Program-made: the position numbers and the translations under genes | Notes under the pieces: model-generated | Seen by the model: the letters and a program-made list of their open reading frames with translations, nothing else | Told to the model about the DNA's origin: nothing | The model's database searches: none | Source of the DNA: Lichenicoccus sp964246745 | Lineage (GTDB): Bacteria; Pseudomonadota; Alphaproteobacteria; Acetobacterales; Acetobacteraceae | Direction: 5' to 3' | Length of the DNA: 64,000 nt | Assembly (NCBI GenBank): GCA_964246745.1 | Contig: CAXTRK010000003.1 | Coordinates: forward strand, 124,001 to 188,000 | In this document: one piece after another, positions 1 to 8,769 of the stretch | How the letters are laid out: each line of letters begins with the position of its first letter | Numbering within the stretch: position 1 is the first letter of the stretch

Positions 1-2
1 CC

Positions 3-647
3 GCGACGTGGCGGACAAGCGGCGTATGGACGCTGATGATGTTGCCGTTCGATGCGTTCATCGCGGTCCGTATCGGGGCAATCCTGTCTCGTTCGCCAGG
101 GCTGCCGAAGGCGGCGCTGTTGGCGCTGCTGCTTCTTGCCCTCCTGCCGATGAGCGTGCGCAGCGCCTGGTACACCCATGACGGCTTGCGTAACAACGAG
201 ACGCGCAGAGTGCATCAAGAGCGGGCACTTGATCTGTATCTTGATGCGCAACTCAAGGCCGCTCCCGGCACGGTGGCGGTGGTCGATAGCTCCACCAACC
301 TTGACTATCTGGATGTGCTCGCCTTCTCTCGATTTCCGGATCGATTGATGGCGACCGGCGGCGGAGATCCAGTGCGGATCGGATTTTATGAGCCGATGCG
401 CAGCGCTTATGCCGGACATGCCGATGTCGCACGATTTCTGACTGACCGGTTTGGTCTTGACCATGGCGGCGCGCCGGCGGCGTTCGCCGCATATCATGTC
501 GGCTTTCTGGTCGTTCGGAGTCCCGATGACGTCTCTGCCCTCAATGCAAGCAGGCTGGTAACACGCATACGGCACTTTAATGACTGGACCATCTACGCGG
601 TCAAGCCGCTTGTGGACAAGAAGCCTCAGGTTGCGCACGCCGGCTAA
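3..647 (+). CDS. C-terminal part of a multi-pass membrane protein (5' end outside window)
   Basis: The frame is open to the left window edge, with no in-frame stop upstream of the first ATG at position 36, so this is probably the tail of a larger gene. The readable part has one strongly hydrophobic segment (about residues 25-55, rich in Ala/Leu), then a roughly 145-residue soluble tail without any motif I recognise. A membrane helix bundle followed by a periplasmic tail resembles bacterial membrane glycosyltransferases or O-antigen-type proteins, but that is only a shape argument. It stops 9 bp before a PAP2-like gene on the same strand, so the two may be co-transcribed. Function is not assigned. 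Confidence 0.55.
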   Translation, partial: ATWRTSGVWTLMMLPFDAFIAVRIGAILSRSPGLPKAALLALLLLALLPMSVRSAWYTHDGLRNNETRRVHQERALDLYLDAQLKAAPGTVAVVDSSTNLDYLDVLAFSRFPDRLMATGGGDPVRIGFYEPMRSAYAGHADVARFLTDRFGLDHGGAPAAFAAYHVGFLVVRSPDDVSALNASRLVTRIRHFNDWTIYAVKPLVDKKPQVAHAG

Positions 648-656
648 GTCGATCTT

Positions 657-1268
657 TTGATAAAGCTCAAACTCATTGTGCGCGGACCATTCGGGCATTG
701 GGTGGCTTGGAGCGCGGTCGGATTGGCTCTGCTGTTGATCTCCGGCTACGCTCTCGATCACAGGGTAGCTCGCTTCGTGCATGAGCACATGCGTTTTTCT
801 CGCACCGCGAGGCGCCTGGTCCATATTCCTGAACTGCTGACAGCCTTCTGTCTGGTGGCAACAGTTTTGCTCGGGGCTTGGTCGGCGTTCGTGGCGCGAC
901 TGAACGGGATCTGGCGAGAGATCATGTTGGCGTCCGTCAGTTTGTGTATCGCACTGACACTGACGAGCGCGTTAAAGATCTGGTTTGGCCGTATCCCGCC
1001 GGGACGCTGGTACTATCATCAATGGCATAATTTCTACGCCTATCTATCCGGCTCGTTTCCTTCCGGTCATATGACGGCGATCGCCGCGATCGCGCCCTTC
1101 GTGTGGGCGCGCTCCGCGTTGTTGATGCTGGTGCTCGTGCTGGCGGGAATCGCCACCAGCTATGGATTGGTCACGCAGCAGGCGCATTTCATTTCAGACC
1201 TGTTCGGCGGCATGCTTGTCGGAGGCTCGGTCGGCTACGCTGTGCAATGCTCCGACCAGCATCGGTAG
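657..1268 (+). CDS. PAP2-superfamily-like membrane protein, catalytic motifs partly degenerate
   Basis: This is a 203-residue protein with about five hydrophobic segments, the fold size of type 2 phosphatidic acid phosphatases, which dephosphorylate lipid phosphates in the inner membrane. The central PSGH motif (residues ~139-142) and a C-terminal HFISD match the PAP2 His and Asp positions. The first motif reads KIWFGRIPPG, where the usual second Arg is Pro, and the Arg expected six residues before the last His is Leu. It may therefore be weakly active or inactive. The start is TTG, 9 bp after the upstream stop. It converges on the MBOAT gene, whose stop lies about 13 bp away. The family call is fairly safe; activity is uncertain. 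Confidence 0.72.
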   Translation: MIKLKLIVRGPFGHWVAWSAVGLALLLISGYALDHRVARFVHEHMRFSRTARRLVHIPELLTAFCLVATVLLGAWSAFVARLNGIWREIMLASVSLCIALTLTSALKIWFGRIPPGRWYYHQWHNFYAYLSGSFPSGHMTAIAAIAPFVWARSALLMLVLVLAGIATSYGLVTQQAHFISDLFGGMLVGGSVGYAVQCSDQHR

Positions 1269-1281
1269 AGCAAATGGACGC

Positions 1282-2907
1282 TTAGAACTGGAAGTAGAGG
1301 AACCGGCTGGGATTGTCGAGGTTGCATAGACTGACGATCAGCAGCATGCCGATGGCCACTCCCCAGGCAATGTTTGGCCGCCAACGCAGGACCGCAATCG
1401 GGAAGGGTCTGACTGATTCCAGCGCTGGCTTGAAGCCGACCATGATCTGTTGGGTGTTTGGCAATCCCCATACGATGGCAAAGCCCACGCAGATCCTGAG
1501 CCAATGCTTGAACTGTGTCGCACTTTGGCTTGGCGTTATGAGGCCGGCCTCGGAAAGCCGGGCGGCAATCCCATGTGTCCACCTGAACAGACTGGCTGGC
1601 ACAAGGATTTGACCGGCGACCGGATGCAGCCCAAGCAGTCCACGGAGCATCGAGACGGCTGCCGCGGCGGAGGGTGCACGGAAGAAAACCTGTGCGATCA
1701 GGACGGCGAAAAAGGTGATGGCGATGCTGGCGCCGACGCCCGCGAAATGGACGAAATTGCCATGCTCTGAGGCGTTCCTGGCGGCTGGCCTGATGGCGCG
1801 CCAGGCATGATTGATCGAAAGATAGGTCCCGTGCAGCAAACCGAACACCAGGAATTGCAGCCCCGCTCCGTGCCAGATGCCGGCGAGCGACATGGTGAAG
1901 AACATCGGGAACATCACCATGCTGGTGAAGCCTCCGACGCTTCTGACGGCACGGCGTGACGTGCTCAAGCCCTTTGCCGCGCGTCGACGGGTTATCCAGA
2001 GCGCCATCGGATTGAAGAGGTACAAGGTCAGATAACGCGTGAGGGTCATGTGCCAACGCTGCCAGAAATCAATGATGCAGCGGCTCTTGTAAGGTGAGTT
2101 GAAATTGAGCGGGAATGAGATGCCGAACATGCGCGCGATGCCGATCGCCATGTCGGAGTAGCCAGAGAAGTCAAAGTAGAGCTGCAGCGCATAGCTCAAC
2201 ACCGTTTCCCAAGCGCCATAGGTGCTCAACAGCGACGGCGAGGCGAATCCCGCATCGGCGACCGAACTGAATGGGTCTGCAATGACAACTTTCTTGCAAA
2301 GGCCAATCACAAAGATGCTCATGCCGACCGCCAGGTCTTCCAACTCGAGGCGGTATGTCGCAGGCTCGGCGAATTGCGGGATCATCTCGCGGTTGTGCAG
2401 GATCGGCCCGGCGATGAGGTGCGGGAAGAACGTGACGAACAACACGTAGTCGATCAGGTTGTGTCGTTTGACCAATCCCTGAGCAGAGTCAATGAGGTAG
2501 CCGATCTGAGTAAAGGTAAAGAACGAGATTCCCAGCGGCAGGATGATCGCTCTGGCCCAGCCGAGGGATGGATGACTTAGCAGACCAAAAAACCCGATAA
2601 CCGCCAGAAGGTATTTGTAGAAGAACAGCAGCAGCAGATTGCCAGTGATGCCGATGGTCAACAGCGCCTGCTGCCGGCCGACCGCCTGCTCGTCGGTCGC
2701 GTGGATCGCCCAGTTCATTGCGTAGTTGAAGGCAATCGAACCGAGCAGCAGCAGAACGAAATGCGGATTCCACCAGCCATAAAAGAAGAAGGAGCAGAGA
2801 ACAAGCCAGCCACGCGCGAGCCGATGTTCGCACAGCGCCGCTATGTAGAAGCCGATCAGAGCCACCGGCAAAAACGCAAACATGAAGATGTAGGAGTTGA
2901 ACAGCAT
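1282..2907 (-). CDS. MBOAT family membrane-bound O-acyltransferase (AlgI/PatA-like)
   Basis: The 541-residue polytopic protein belongs to the membrane-bound O-acyltransferase family, which moves acyl (usually acetyl) groups across the inner membrane onto polysaccharides or other extracytoplasmic acceptors. The N-terminus carries the typical LFNSYIFMFAFLPV start, the middle has FDFSGYSDMAIGIARMFG and NFNSPYKS, and the catalytic His lies in AGIWHGAG with a second His in LLHGTYL. The length is normal for AlgI-type members (about 470-540). It sits 14 bp downstream of an SGNH-fold gene on the same strand, the usual two-gene arrangement in which the SGNH partner completes acylation in the periplasm. 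The acceptor cannot be read from this window. Confidence 0.9.
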   Translation of the reverse strand: MLFNSYIFMFAFLPVALIGFYIAALCEHRLARGWLVLCSFFFYGWWNPHFVLLLLGSIAFNYAMNWAIHATDEQAVGRQQALLTIGITGNLLLLFFYKYLLAVIGFFGLLSHPSLGWARAIILPLGISFFTFTQIGYLIDSAQGLVKRHNLIDYVLFVTFFPHLIAGPILHNREMIPQFAEPATYRLELEDLAVGMSIFVIGLCKKVVIADPFSSVADAGFASPSLLSTYGAWETVLSYALQLYFDFSGYSDMAIGIARMFGISFPLNFNSPYKSRCIIDFWQRWHMTLTRYLTLYLFNPMALWITRRRAAKGLSTSRRAVRSVGGFTSMVMFPMFFTMSLAGIWHGAGLQFLVFGLLHGTYLSINHAWRAIRPAARNASEHGNFVHFAGVGASIAITFFAVLIAQVFFRAPSAAAAVSMLRGLLGLHPVAGQILVPASLFRWTHGIAARLSEAGLITPSQSATQFKHWLRICVGFAIVWGLPNTQQIMVGFKPALESVRPFPIAVLRWRPNIAWGVAIGMLLIVSLCNLDNPSRFLYFQF

Positions 2908-2921
2908 TCGGGGCTCGTTCG

Positions 2922-3917
2922 CTACGTGTGCGGGTAGCTGGCGTACGGCTTTGGGGCGAGTGCCGCGGCGATGAAGTCGGCCACCTGATCGGTCGCCTGC
3001 GCGGCGCCCGCGCTAGTCAGGTGCACTCGCCAGCCATCGGCGATGAAATCGTGGCCAGGTAGGGTCTCAGGGTGATTGTCCGAGACGCCGGCATAGGTGG
3101 CGACGATCTCGGGATAGGTCGGGTCGCACCTCGGCACTGGCGCTACATAGACGAGCACCCGGGTTCCATCCCGCTGATACTCGTCGCGGAAAGCCTGGAT
3201 TTGCGTGCGATCAGGGGAACCAACCGGCTTGATGGCAAGCGAACAGTTGTTTGCGAGGTCGACCGGGATGGAGTGCGGCCCACCGGGGCGTTCGATGGAA
3301 AACGGCCGCTCAGTTCGCCATACTGCGAACCAGCCTCGCGCCGCTTGCATTTCGGCGGAGGCGTCATGCCACCACGCCTCTGAGAGGCTATATTGCCGCC
3401 AGCCCTGTTGCAGAACCAGGACCGGAACGCGCAACAGCCGACGAGGATCGCTGGCGAACACATCGAAGAGCTCGGCCGGAGTGCCATGACGCAGCGCCGC
3501 GCGAGCACCATCGTCCCAAAGGTGGGAGAGTTCATCCTGATGGTTCAGAAGCGTCCATGGGCTCACGTAAAGCACGATTACGCGAGGGCGGCTGTTGTGG
3601 GCAAGATAGTGATCGAGCAGCAAGCCTGGAGAGAAGATCATGGCCCCGGCTGGCTGCCCAAGATTATAGGCGGTGAGATGGATCCTGTCCTCAATCAAGT
3701 TTGGCTGTACGCCAAAAGCCAGAGAGGAGTCTCCGACAAAAACGATATCCGACTTTTGATCGCGAAGCGAAAACTTGAAGCAGTCTATAGGATTCCAGAA
3801 AACTCTCGTATGGCGGCAATAAAGCGCATTGTCGTCAATAGCGACATAGGGCGCTGTCAACACAACCGTGCAGAAAACGAAGAGCGCTATAAGGAAGCGT
3901 GCACTGCTGTATTTCAC
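2922..3917 (-). CDS. SGNH-hydrolase-like secreted or anchored protein paired with MBOAT
   Basis: The 331 residues begin with a signal peptide or anchor (about residues 7-27, FLIALFVFCTVVLTAPYVA). A block-I-like motif VFVGDSS (~60) supplies a possible nucleophilic Ser, and a C-terminal DGWRVHLTSAGA (~297-308) places Asp and His as in block V of SGNH/GDSL esterases and AlgX/AlgJ-type acetyltransferases. It immediately precedes the MBOAT gene on the same strand, so it probably acts as the periplasmic half of a polysaccharide O-acylation pair. It is too divergent for me to name a specific family. The start ATG follows an AT-rich 180-bp gap after fdsD. Confidence 0.7.
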   Translation of the reverse strand: MKYSSARFLIALFVFCTVVLTAPYVAIDDNALYCRHTRVFWNPIDCFKFSLRDQKSDIVFVGDSSLAFGVQPNLIEDRIHLTAYNLGQPAGAMIFSPGLLLDHYLAHNSRPRVIVLYVSPWTLLNHQDELSHLWDDGARAALRHGTPAELFDVFASDPRRLLRVPVLVLQQGWRQYSLSEAWWHDASAEMQAARGWFAVWRTERPFSIERPGGPHSIPVDLANNCSLAIKPVGSPDRTQIQAFRDEYQRDGTRVLVYVAPVPRCDPTYPEIVATYAGVSDNHPETLPGHDFIADGWRVHLTSAGAAQATDQVADFIAAALAPKPYASYPHT

Positions 3918-4097
3918 TGTAACGCCACTCTCTCGAGGCTGATCCGGACCTTCACTCCGGACGCATAACTCTTCTTATCATGATTTGTGTCGTAGATGGC
4001 GAAATCCGTAATCACGAGCGGCTTATGTCAAAGCCCGTTCAAGGCCGTGGCGGCACGCGATGGTCTTCTGGGCGGCGAGGACGGCGAGTTTCGCGCG

Positions 4098-4379
4098 TCA
4101 GCCGGCGTCCGTTGCCATCTGACCGGACTCTTGCAGCGGCGAGGTCACGCCTCTGACAGGGCTGTCCGCGACCGCCGGACGCCGCAACGCCAGCGTCACC
4201 AAGGGATCAAGCCCGGTTCTCTCGCACTCCACGCTCCATTCTTCCAGGCGCGCGCGCATGGAGGGCGTCCAGAACGCGGTGACATGACGCTTGATGCCTG
4301 CCGCCGCCTCTTCGTCAGAATAGGCGCGAAAGAACGCGGCGATCTGGTTGGCCATGGCAACCAGCTTTTCAGGCTTCAT
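4098..4379 (-). CDS. fdsD: NAD-dependent formate dehydrogenase delta subunit FdsD
   Basis: A small protein of 93 residues begins MKPEKLVAMANQIAAFF and continues with an Arg/His-containing stretch around FWTPSMRARLEEW, matching the short FdsD subunits of soluble FdsABG-type formate dehydrogenases. In that family FdsD helps assemble or stabilise the enzyme rather than carrying a cofactor. The ATG at 4379 lies two bases after the fdsA stop, so it is the last gene of the fds operon. The preceding frame runs much further upstream without a stop, but only this start gives the family N-terminus. In Rhodobacter-type operons fdsC sits between fdsA and fdsD; here it is absent. Confidence 0.88.
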   Translation of the reverse strand: MKPEKLVAMANQIAAFFRAYSDEEAAAGIKRHVTAFWTPSMRARLEEWSVECERTGLDPLVTLALRRPAVADSPVRGVTSPLQESGQMATDAG

Positions 4380-4381
4380 GA

Positions 4382-7225
4382 TCACTCCGCCGCGTCGATC
4401 TGCGCAATACGGGTCAGCGCCGCGTCCTCGTCGAAGAAGCGCTTCTGCCAGTCCGACAGGCGGTTGGTCTTGCGTACCTGCACCGCTGTCACCTTGTATT
4501 CCGGGCAATTCGTCGCCCAATCGGAGTAGTCGGTGGTGATCACGTTGGCCCCGGTCTTTGGATGGTGGAACGTGGTATAGACCACCCCAGGCTGCATGCG
4601 TTCGCTGATGCGCGCGCGCAGCGCCACGTCGCCAGACCGGCTGTCGAGACGCACCAGATCGCCCTCGACGATGCCGCGGCTCTCCGCGTCGAAGGGATGG
4701 ATCTCGAGCACATCCTCTTGATGCCAGCGGCTGTTCTCGGTGCGCCTGGTCTGCGCGCCGACATTGTACTGGGACAGGATGCGCCCGGTGGTGAGCAGCA
4801 GCGGGAACAACGCTCCCGTCCGCTCCTCCGTCGGCAGGTATTCCGTGATCATGAAACGTCCCTGCCCACGCACGAAGCGGTCTACATGCATCATCGGCGT
4901 GCCGGTCGGCGCCAGATCGTTGCATGGCCACTGGATCGAGCCGAGCGCTTCGAGCTTCTCGTAGGACACGCCGTGAAAAGTGGGGGTCAGCGCCGCGATC
5001 TCCGCCATGATCTCCGACGGATGCGCATAGGTCATGGGAGTGCCGAGGGCGTTCGAAAGCGCCGCCGTCGCCTCCCAGTCGGCCAGTCCCGCGAGCGGCG
5101 GCATGACCTTGCGAACGCGGCTGATGCGCCGTTCGGCGTTGGTGAAGGTGCCATCCTTCTCCAGGAACGATGCGCCGGGCAGGAACACATGCGCATATTT
5201 GGCGGTTTCGTTGAGGAACAAATCCTGGATCACGATGCATTCCATCGCCCGCAGCCCAGCCGTGACATGCTGGGTGTCCGGATCGGACTGCGCGATATCC
5301 TCGCCCTGTATGTAGAGGCCCTTGAAGCTGCCTTCGACCGCGTCGTCGAGCATGTTCGGGATGCGCCGTCCGGGTTCGCCGGCGAGTGCCACGCCCCATA
5401 GCGCCTCGAAGGATTGGCGCACACCCACATCCGAGACGTGGCGGTAGCCGGGGAACTCGTGGGGAAACGAGCCCATGTCGCAGGAGCCCTGAACGTTGTT
5501 CTGGCCGCGCAGCGGATTGAGCCCTGATCCGGGCTTGCCGACATTGCCGGTCGCCATGGCAAGATTGGCCATCGCCATCACTGTGGTCGAGCCCTGGCTA
5601 TGCTCGGTGACGCCAAGGCCGTAATAGATGGCGGCGGCGCCCCCGGTGGCATAGAGCCGGGCCGCCGCGCGAACCTCGTCCGCGGCAACGCCGGTGAGAT
5701 GGGCAGTGGCTTCGGGCGCGTTGCGCGGGTCGGAGATAAAGCGCGCCCAGTGCTCGAAGGCCTCCCATTCGCAGCGCTCGCGGACATAGCCGGTATCCAC
5801 CAGTCCCTCCGAGACCACCACGTGGGCAAGCGCGTTGATCACCGCGACGTTGGTTCCCGGCAAGAGCTGCAGATGGTGGCTTGCCGCCACATGCGCCGAA
5901 CGCACGAGATCGATCCGTCGCGGATCGATGACGATCAGCCTGGCGCCCTGGCGCAGCCGCCGCTTCATGCGCGAGGCGAACACCGGATGGCCGTCGGTGG
6001 GGTTGGCGCCGATCACCATGATCACGTCGGCTTTGTCGACAGAGGCGAAATCCTGAGTGCCGGCCGAGGTGCCGAGCGTCGTCATCAGCCCGTATCCGGT
6101 CGGCGAGTGGCAGACGCGCGCGCAAGTGTCGACATTGTTGTTGCCGAAGCCGGCCCGCACCAGCTTCTGGACCAGGTAGGTTTCCTCATTGGTGCAGCGC
6201 GATGAGGTGATGCCGCCGATGCTGTCGCGGCCATAGGTCCGCTGCAGGCGCCGGAATTCGGCAGCGGCGTGCGCGATCGCCTGCTCCCACGTCACCTCTC
6301 GCCAAGGGTCGGTGATGGCGGCACGGATCATCGGTCTGGTGATGCGGTCCTTGTGCGTGGCGTAGCCCCAGGCGAAGCGGCCCTTGACGCAGGAGTGGCC
6401 TTCATTGGCGCCGCCATCCTTGAAGGGGACCATGCGCACCACCTCGGTGCCCTGCATCTCCGCCTTGAACGAGCAGCCGACGCCGCAATAGGCGCAGGTC
6501 GTGACCACGGAGTGCTCGGGCTGGCCCTTGGCGATCACGCTCTTCTCGGTGAGGGTCGCGGTCGGACAGGCCTGCACGCAGGCGCCGCAGGAGACGCACT
6601 CGGAACCGAAGAAATCGGTGTTGCCGGGTGCCACCTTGGAGTCGAAGCCGCGGCCGGCGATGGTCAGCGCAAACGTCCCCTGCACCTCCTCGCACGCGCG
6701 CACGCAGCGCGAGCAGACGATGCACTTCGAAGCCTCGAAGGTGAAATACGGGTTCGACTCGTCCCGCGGCGAGGACAGATGGTTGGCGCCATCAAAGCCG
6801 TAACGCACCTGGCGCAGGCCGACCGCGCCGGCCACGTCCTGCAGCTCGCAATCGCCGTTGGCCGAGCAGGTCAGGCAGTCGAGCGGATGGTCGGAGATAT
6901 AGAGCTCCATCACCCCCCGTCTGAGCTCGGCGAGCCGCCTGGTCTGCGTGGTGACCACCATCGCATTCTCGGCCGGCGTCGTGCACGAAGCGGGGGTCCC
7001 CCGCCTGCCGGCGATCTCGACCAGGCACATCCGGCAGGAGCCGAACGGCTCGAGGCTGTCGGTCGCGCACAATTTCGGGATCCTGGTGCCGAGCAGGCTT
7101 GCCGCCGCCATCACCGAGGTGCCCGCCGGCACGGTGATCTGCTGCCCGTCGATGCTCAGCGTCACCGTCTTGTCGGCCGACGGGATACGGGTGCCGCGAT
7201 CGACTTCCTTGATCAGGCCCATCAT
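4382..7225 (-). CDS. fdsA: NAD-dependent formate dehydrogenase alpha subunit FdsA (molybdopterin)
   Basis: The 947-residue catalytic subunit oxidises formate to CO2 in the cytoplasm. The N-terminus is an NADH dehydrogenase G-like [2Fe-2S] domain (Cys53, 64, 67, 81), then a His/Cys [4Fe-4S] site (His113, Cys117, 120, 126), a double ferredoxin segment (CIVCSRCVRAC and CVSCGACVQAC), and the CAYCGVGC site that opens the bis-MGD domain. The Mo ligand is Cys372 in CARVCHSPTGYG, so no selenocysteine is needed. The start at 7225 has a strong AGGAGA site and the frame overlaps the fdsB stop. The longer open frame back to 7441 is only fdsB antisense coding. Length and domain order match FdsA. Confidence 0.96.
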   Translation of the reverse strand: MMGLIKEVDRGTRIPSADKTVTLSIDGQQITVPAGTSVMAAASLLGTRIPKLCATDSLEPFGSCRMCLVEIAGRRGTPASCTTPAENAMVVTTQTRRLAELRRGVMELYISDHPLDCLTCSANGDCELQDVAGAVGLRQVRYGFDGANHLSSPRDESNPYFTFEASKCIVCSRCVRACEEVQGTFALTIAGRGFDSKVAPGNTDFFGSECVSCGACVQACPTATLTEKSVIAKGQPEHSVVTTCAYCGVGCSFKAEMQGTEVVRMVPFKDGGANEGHSCVKGRFAWGYATHKDRITRPMIRAAITDPWREVTWEQAIAHAAAEFRRLQRTYGRDSIGGITSSRCTNEETYLVQKLVRAGFGNNNVDTCARVCHSPTGYGLMTTLGTSAGTQDFASVDKADVIMVIGANPTDGHPVFASRMKRRLRQGARLIVIDPRRIDLVRSAHVAASHHLQLLPGTNVAVINALAHVVVSEGLVDTGYVRERCEWEAFEHWARFISDPRNAPEATAHLTGVAADEVRAAARLYATGGAAAIYYGLGVTEHSQGSTTVMAMANLAMATGNVGKPGSGLNPLRGQNNVQGSCDMGSFPHEFPGYRHVSDVGVRQSFEALWGVALAGEPGRRIPNMLDDAVEGSFKGLYIQGEDIAQSDPDTQHVTAGLRAMECIVIQDLFLNETAKYAHVFLPGASFLEKDGTFTNAERRISRVRKVMPPLAGLADWEATAALSNALGTPMTYAHPSEIMAEIAALTPTFHGVSYEKLEALGSIQWPCNDLAPTGTPMMHVDRFVRGQGRFMITEYLPTEERTGALFPLLLTTGRILSQYNVGAQTRRTENSRWHQEDVLEIHPFDAESRGIVEGDLVRLDSRSGDVALRARISERMQPGVVYTTFHHPKTGANVITTDYSDWATNCPEYKVTAVQVRKTNRLSDWQKRFFDEDAALTRIAQIDAAE

Positions 7226-8769
7226 CGTTCTCCTCTGCCCGGCTCGAAATCCTCGGGAAAATGCGTCAGCGCGCTCATCACCGGCACTGGCGTGAGGCCT
7301 CCCATGGCGCACAGCGAGGCATCCGTCATCACCGTGCAAAGATCTTCCAGCAGCCCCAGATTGCGTTCCCGGTCGACGCCGGCGACGATGCGGTCCACCA
7401 CCTCCATGCCGCGTACCGCGCCGACGCGGCACGGCGTGCACTTGCCGCAGCTCTCATGCGCGCAGAACTCGAAGGCGAAGCGCGCCTGATCGGCAAGGTC
7501 GACGGTATCATCGAACACCACCACGCCGCCATGTCCGAGCAGACCCTTTGCCGCGGCCATCGCCTCGTAGTCGAGCGGCGTGTCCAGCAGGCTCACGGGG
7601 AAGTAGGCGCCGAGCGGACCGCCGACCTGCACCGCGCGCACCGGCCGGCCGCTCGCCGTGCCGCCGCCAAACCCCTCCACGATCTCACGCAGCGTGATAC
7701 CGAACGGCACCTCGATCAGGCCGCCATGCCGCACGTTGCCGGCAAGCTGCACCGGCAAGGTGCCGAGCGACCGACCGCCGCCATACTCCGCGTAGGCGGT
7801 GCCGCCATGCGCCAGAATGAACGGGATCGCGGCGAGCGAGAGCACGTTGTGGACCAGCGTGGGCTTGCCGAACAGACCGTGGATCGCCGGCAACGGCGGC
7901 TTCGCCCGCACCATGCCGCGACGCCCTTCCAGGCTTTCCAGCAGCGAGGTCTCCTCACCACAGATATAGGCGCCGGCGCCGAGCCGCAGTTCGAGCGAGA
8001 AAGCGCGCCCGGAGCCCAGGATGTCGGCGCCAAGCAGACCCGCCGACGTCGCAGCCTCGATGGCGCGACGCAGCGTGGCAAACGCGTGCGGATACTCCGA
8101 ACGGCAATAGATGAAACCGCGTGTCGCCTCGGTGGCAAGGCCCGCGATCGTCATGCCTTCGATCAGGGTGAGCGGATCGCATTCCATGATCATGCGGTCG
8201 GCGAAGGTGCCGCTGTCGCCTTCGTCGGCGTTGCAGACAACATAACGCTGTTCGGCCGGCGCCATGCGCACGGTGTTCCATTTGATTCCGGCCGGAAAGC
8301 CGGCGCCGCCCCGGCCGCGCAGGCCGGACAGCTTGACCTCGTCTGCGATCTCCTGACCGCCCATGCCGAGGGCACGCGCGAGGCCGGCTTGGCCGCCATG
8401 CGCGCGATGATCGCTCACCGACAAGGGATCGGTGACGCCGCAGCGGGCAAAGGTCAGCCGCGTCTGACGGGCGAGCCACGGATGCTCCTCCGGACGGCCG
8501 ATGCGCAGCGGGTGCGCGCCGCCTTCCAGCAGACCGGCGTCAAACAGCGCCGCACCGTCGCAGGCTGCGGCCGGGCCGTAGGCAATGCGTCCCGCATCCG
8601 TCTCGACCTCGAGCAGCGGCTCAAGCCAGGCCATGCCGCGCGAGCCGGTGCGCACGATCTCGACGGCGGCGCCACGACGCACGGCTTCGCGGGCCAACGT
8701 CTCCGCAAGCGGGTCGGCGCCCGACGCCAGGGCCACGGCATCGCGAGGGACGAAGAGCCGTGCCATCAT
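7222..8769 (-). CDS. fdsB: NAD-dependent formate dehydrogenase beta subunit FdsB (FMN, NAD)
   Basis: The 515-residue diaphorase subunit is homologous to NuoF. It takes electrons from FdsA through its FMN and reduces NAD+. LRGRGGAGFPAGIKWN is the glycine-rich NADH/FMN site, CNADEGDSGTFADR follows as in NuoF, and CGKCTPCRVG with a distal Cys holds the N3-type [4Fe-4S] cluster. About 120 N-terminal residues form a divergent thioredoxin-like extension, usual for FdsB. The start at 8769 overlaps the fdsG stop in an ATGA, and the stop overlaps fdsA, so the operon is translationally coupled. The longer frame upstream is fdsG in another phase and was discarded. Confidence 0.95.
   Translation of the reverse strand: MMARLFVPRDAVALASGADPLAETLAREAVRRGAAVEIVRTGSRGMAWLEPLLEVETDAGRIAYGPAAACDGAALFDAGLLEGGAHPLRIGRPEEHPWLARQTRLTFARCGVTDPLSVSDHRAHGGQAGLARALGMGGQEIADEVKLSGLRGRGGAGFPAGIKWNTVRMAPAEQRYVVCNADEGDSGTFADRMIMECDPLTLIEGMTIAGLATEATRGFIYCRSEYPHAFATLRRAIEAATSAGLLGADILGSGRAFSLELRLGAGAYICGEETSLLESLEGRRGMVRAKPPLPAIHGLFGKPTLVHNVLSLAAIPFILAHGGTAYAEYGGGRSLGTLPVQLAGNVRHGGLIEVPFGITLREIVEGFGGGTASGRPVRAVQVGGPLGAYFPVSLLDTPLDYEAMAAAKGLLGHGGVVVFDDTVDLADQARFAFEFCAHESCGKCTPCRVGAVRGMEVVDRIVAGVDRERNLGLLEDLCTVMTDASLCAMGGLTPVPVMSALTHFPEDFEPGRGER

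Noticed and set aside
6000..6200. Selenocysteine in FdsA
   Set aside because: The active-site residue is an ordinary Cys codon (VCHSP), with no in-frame TGA.
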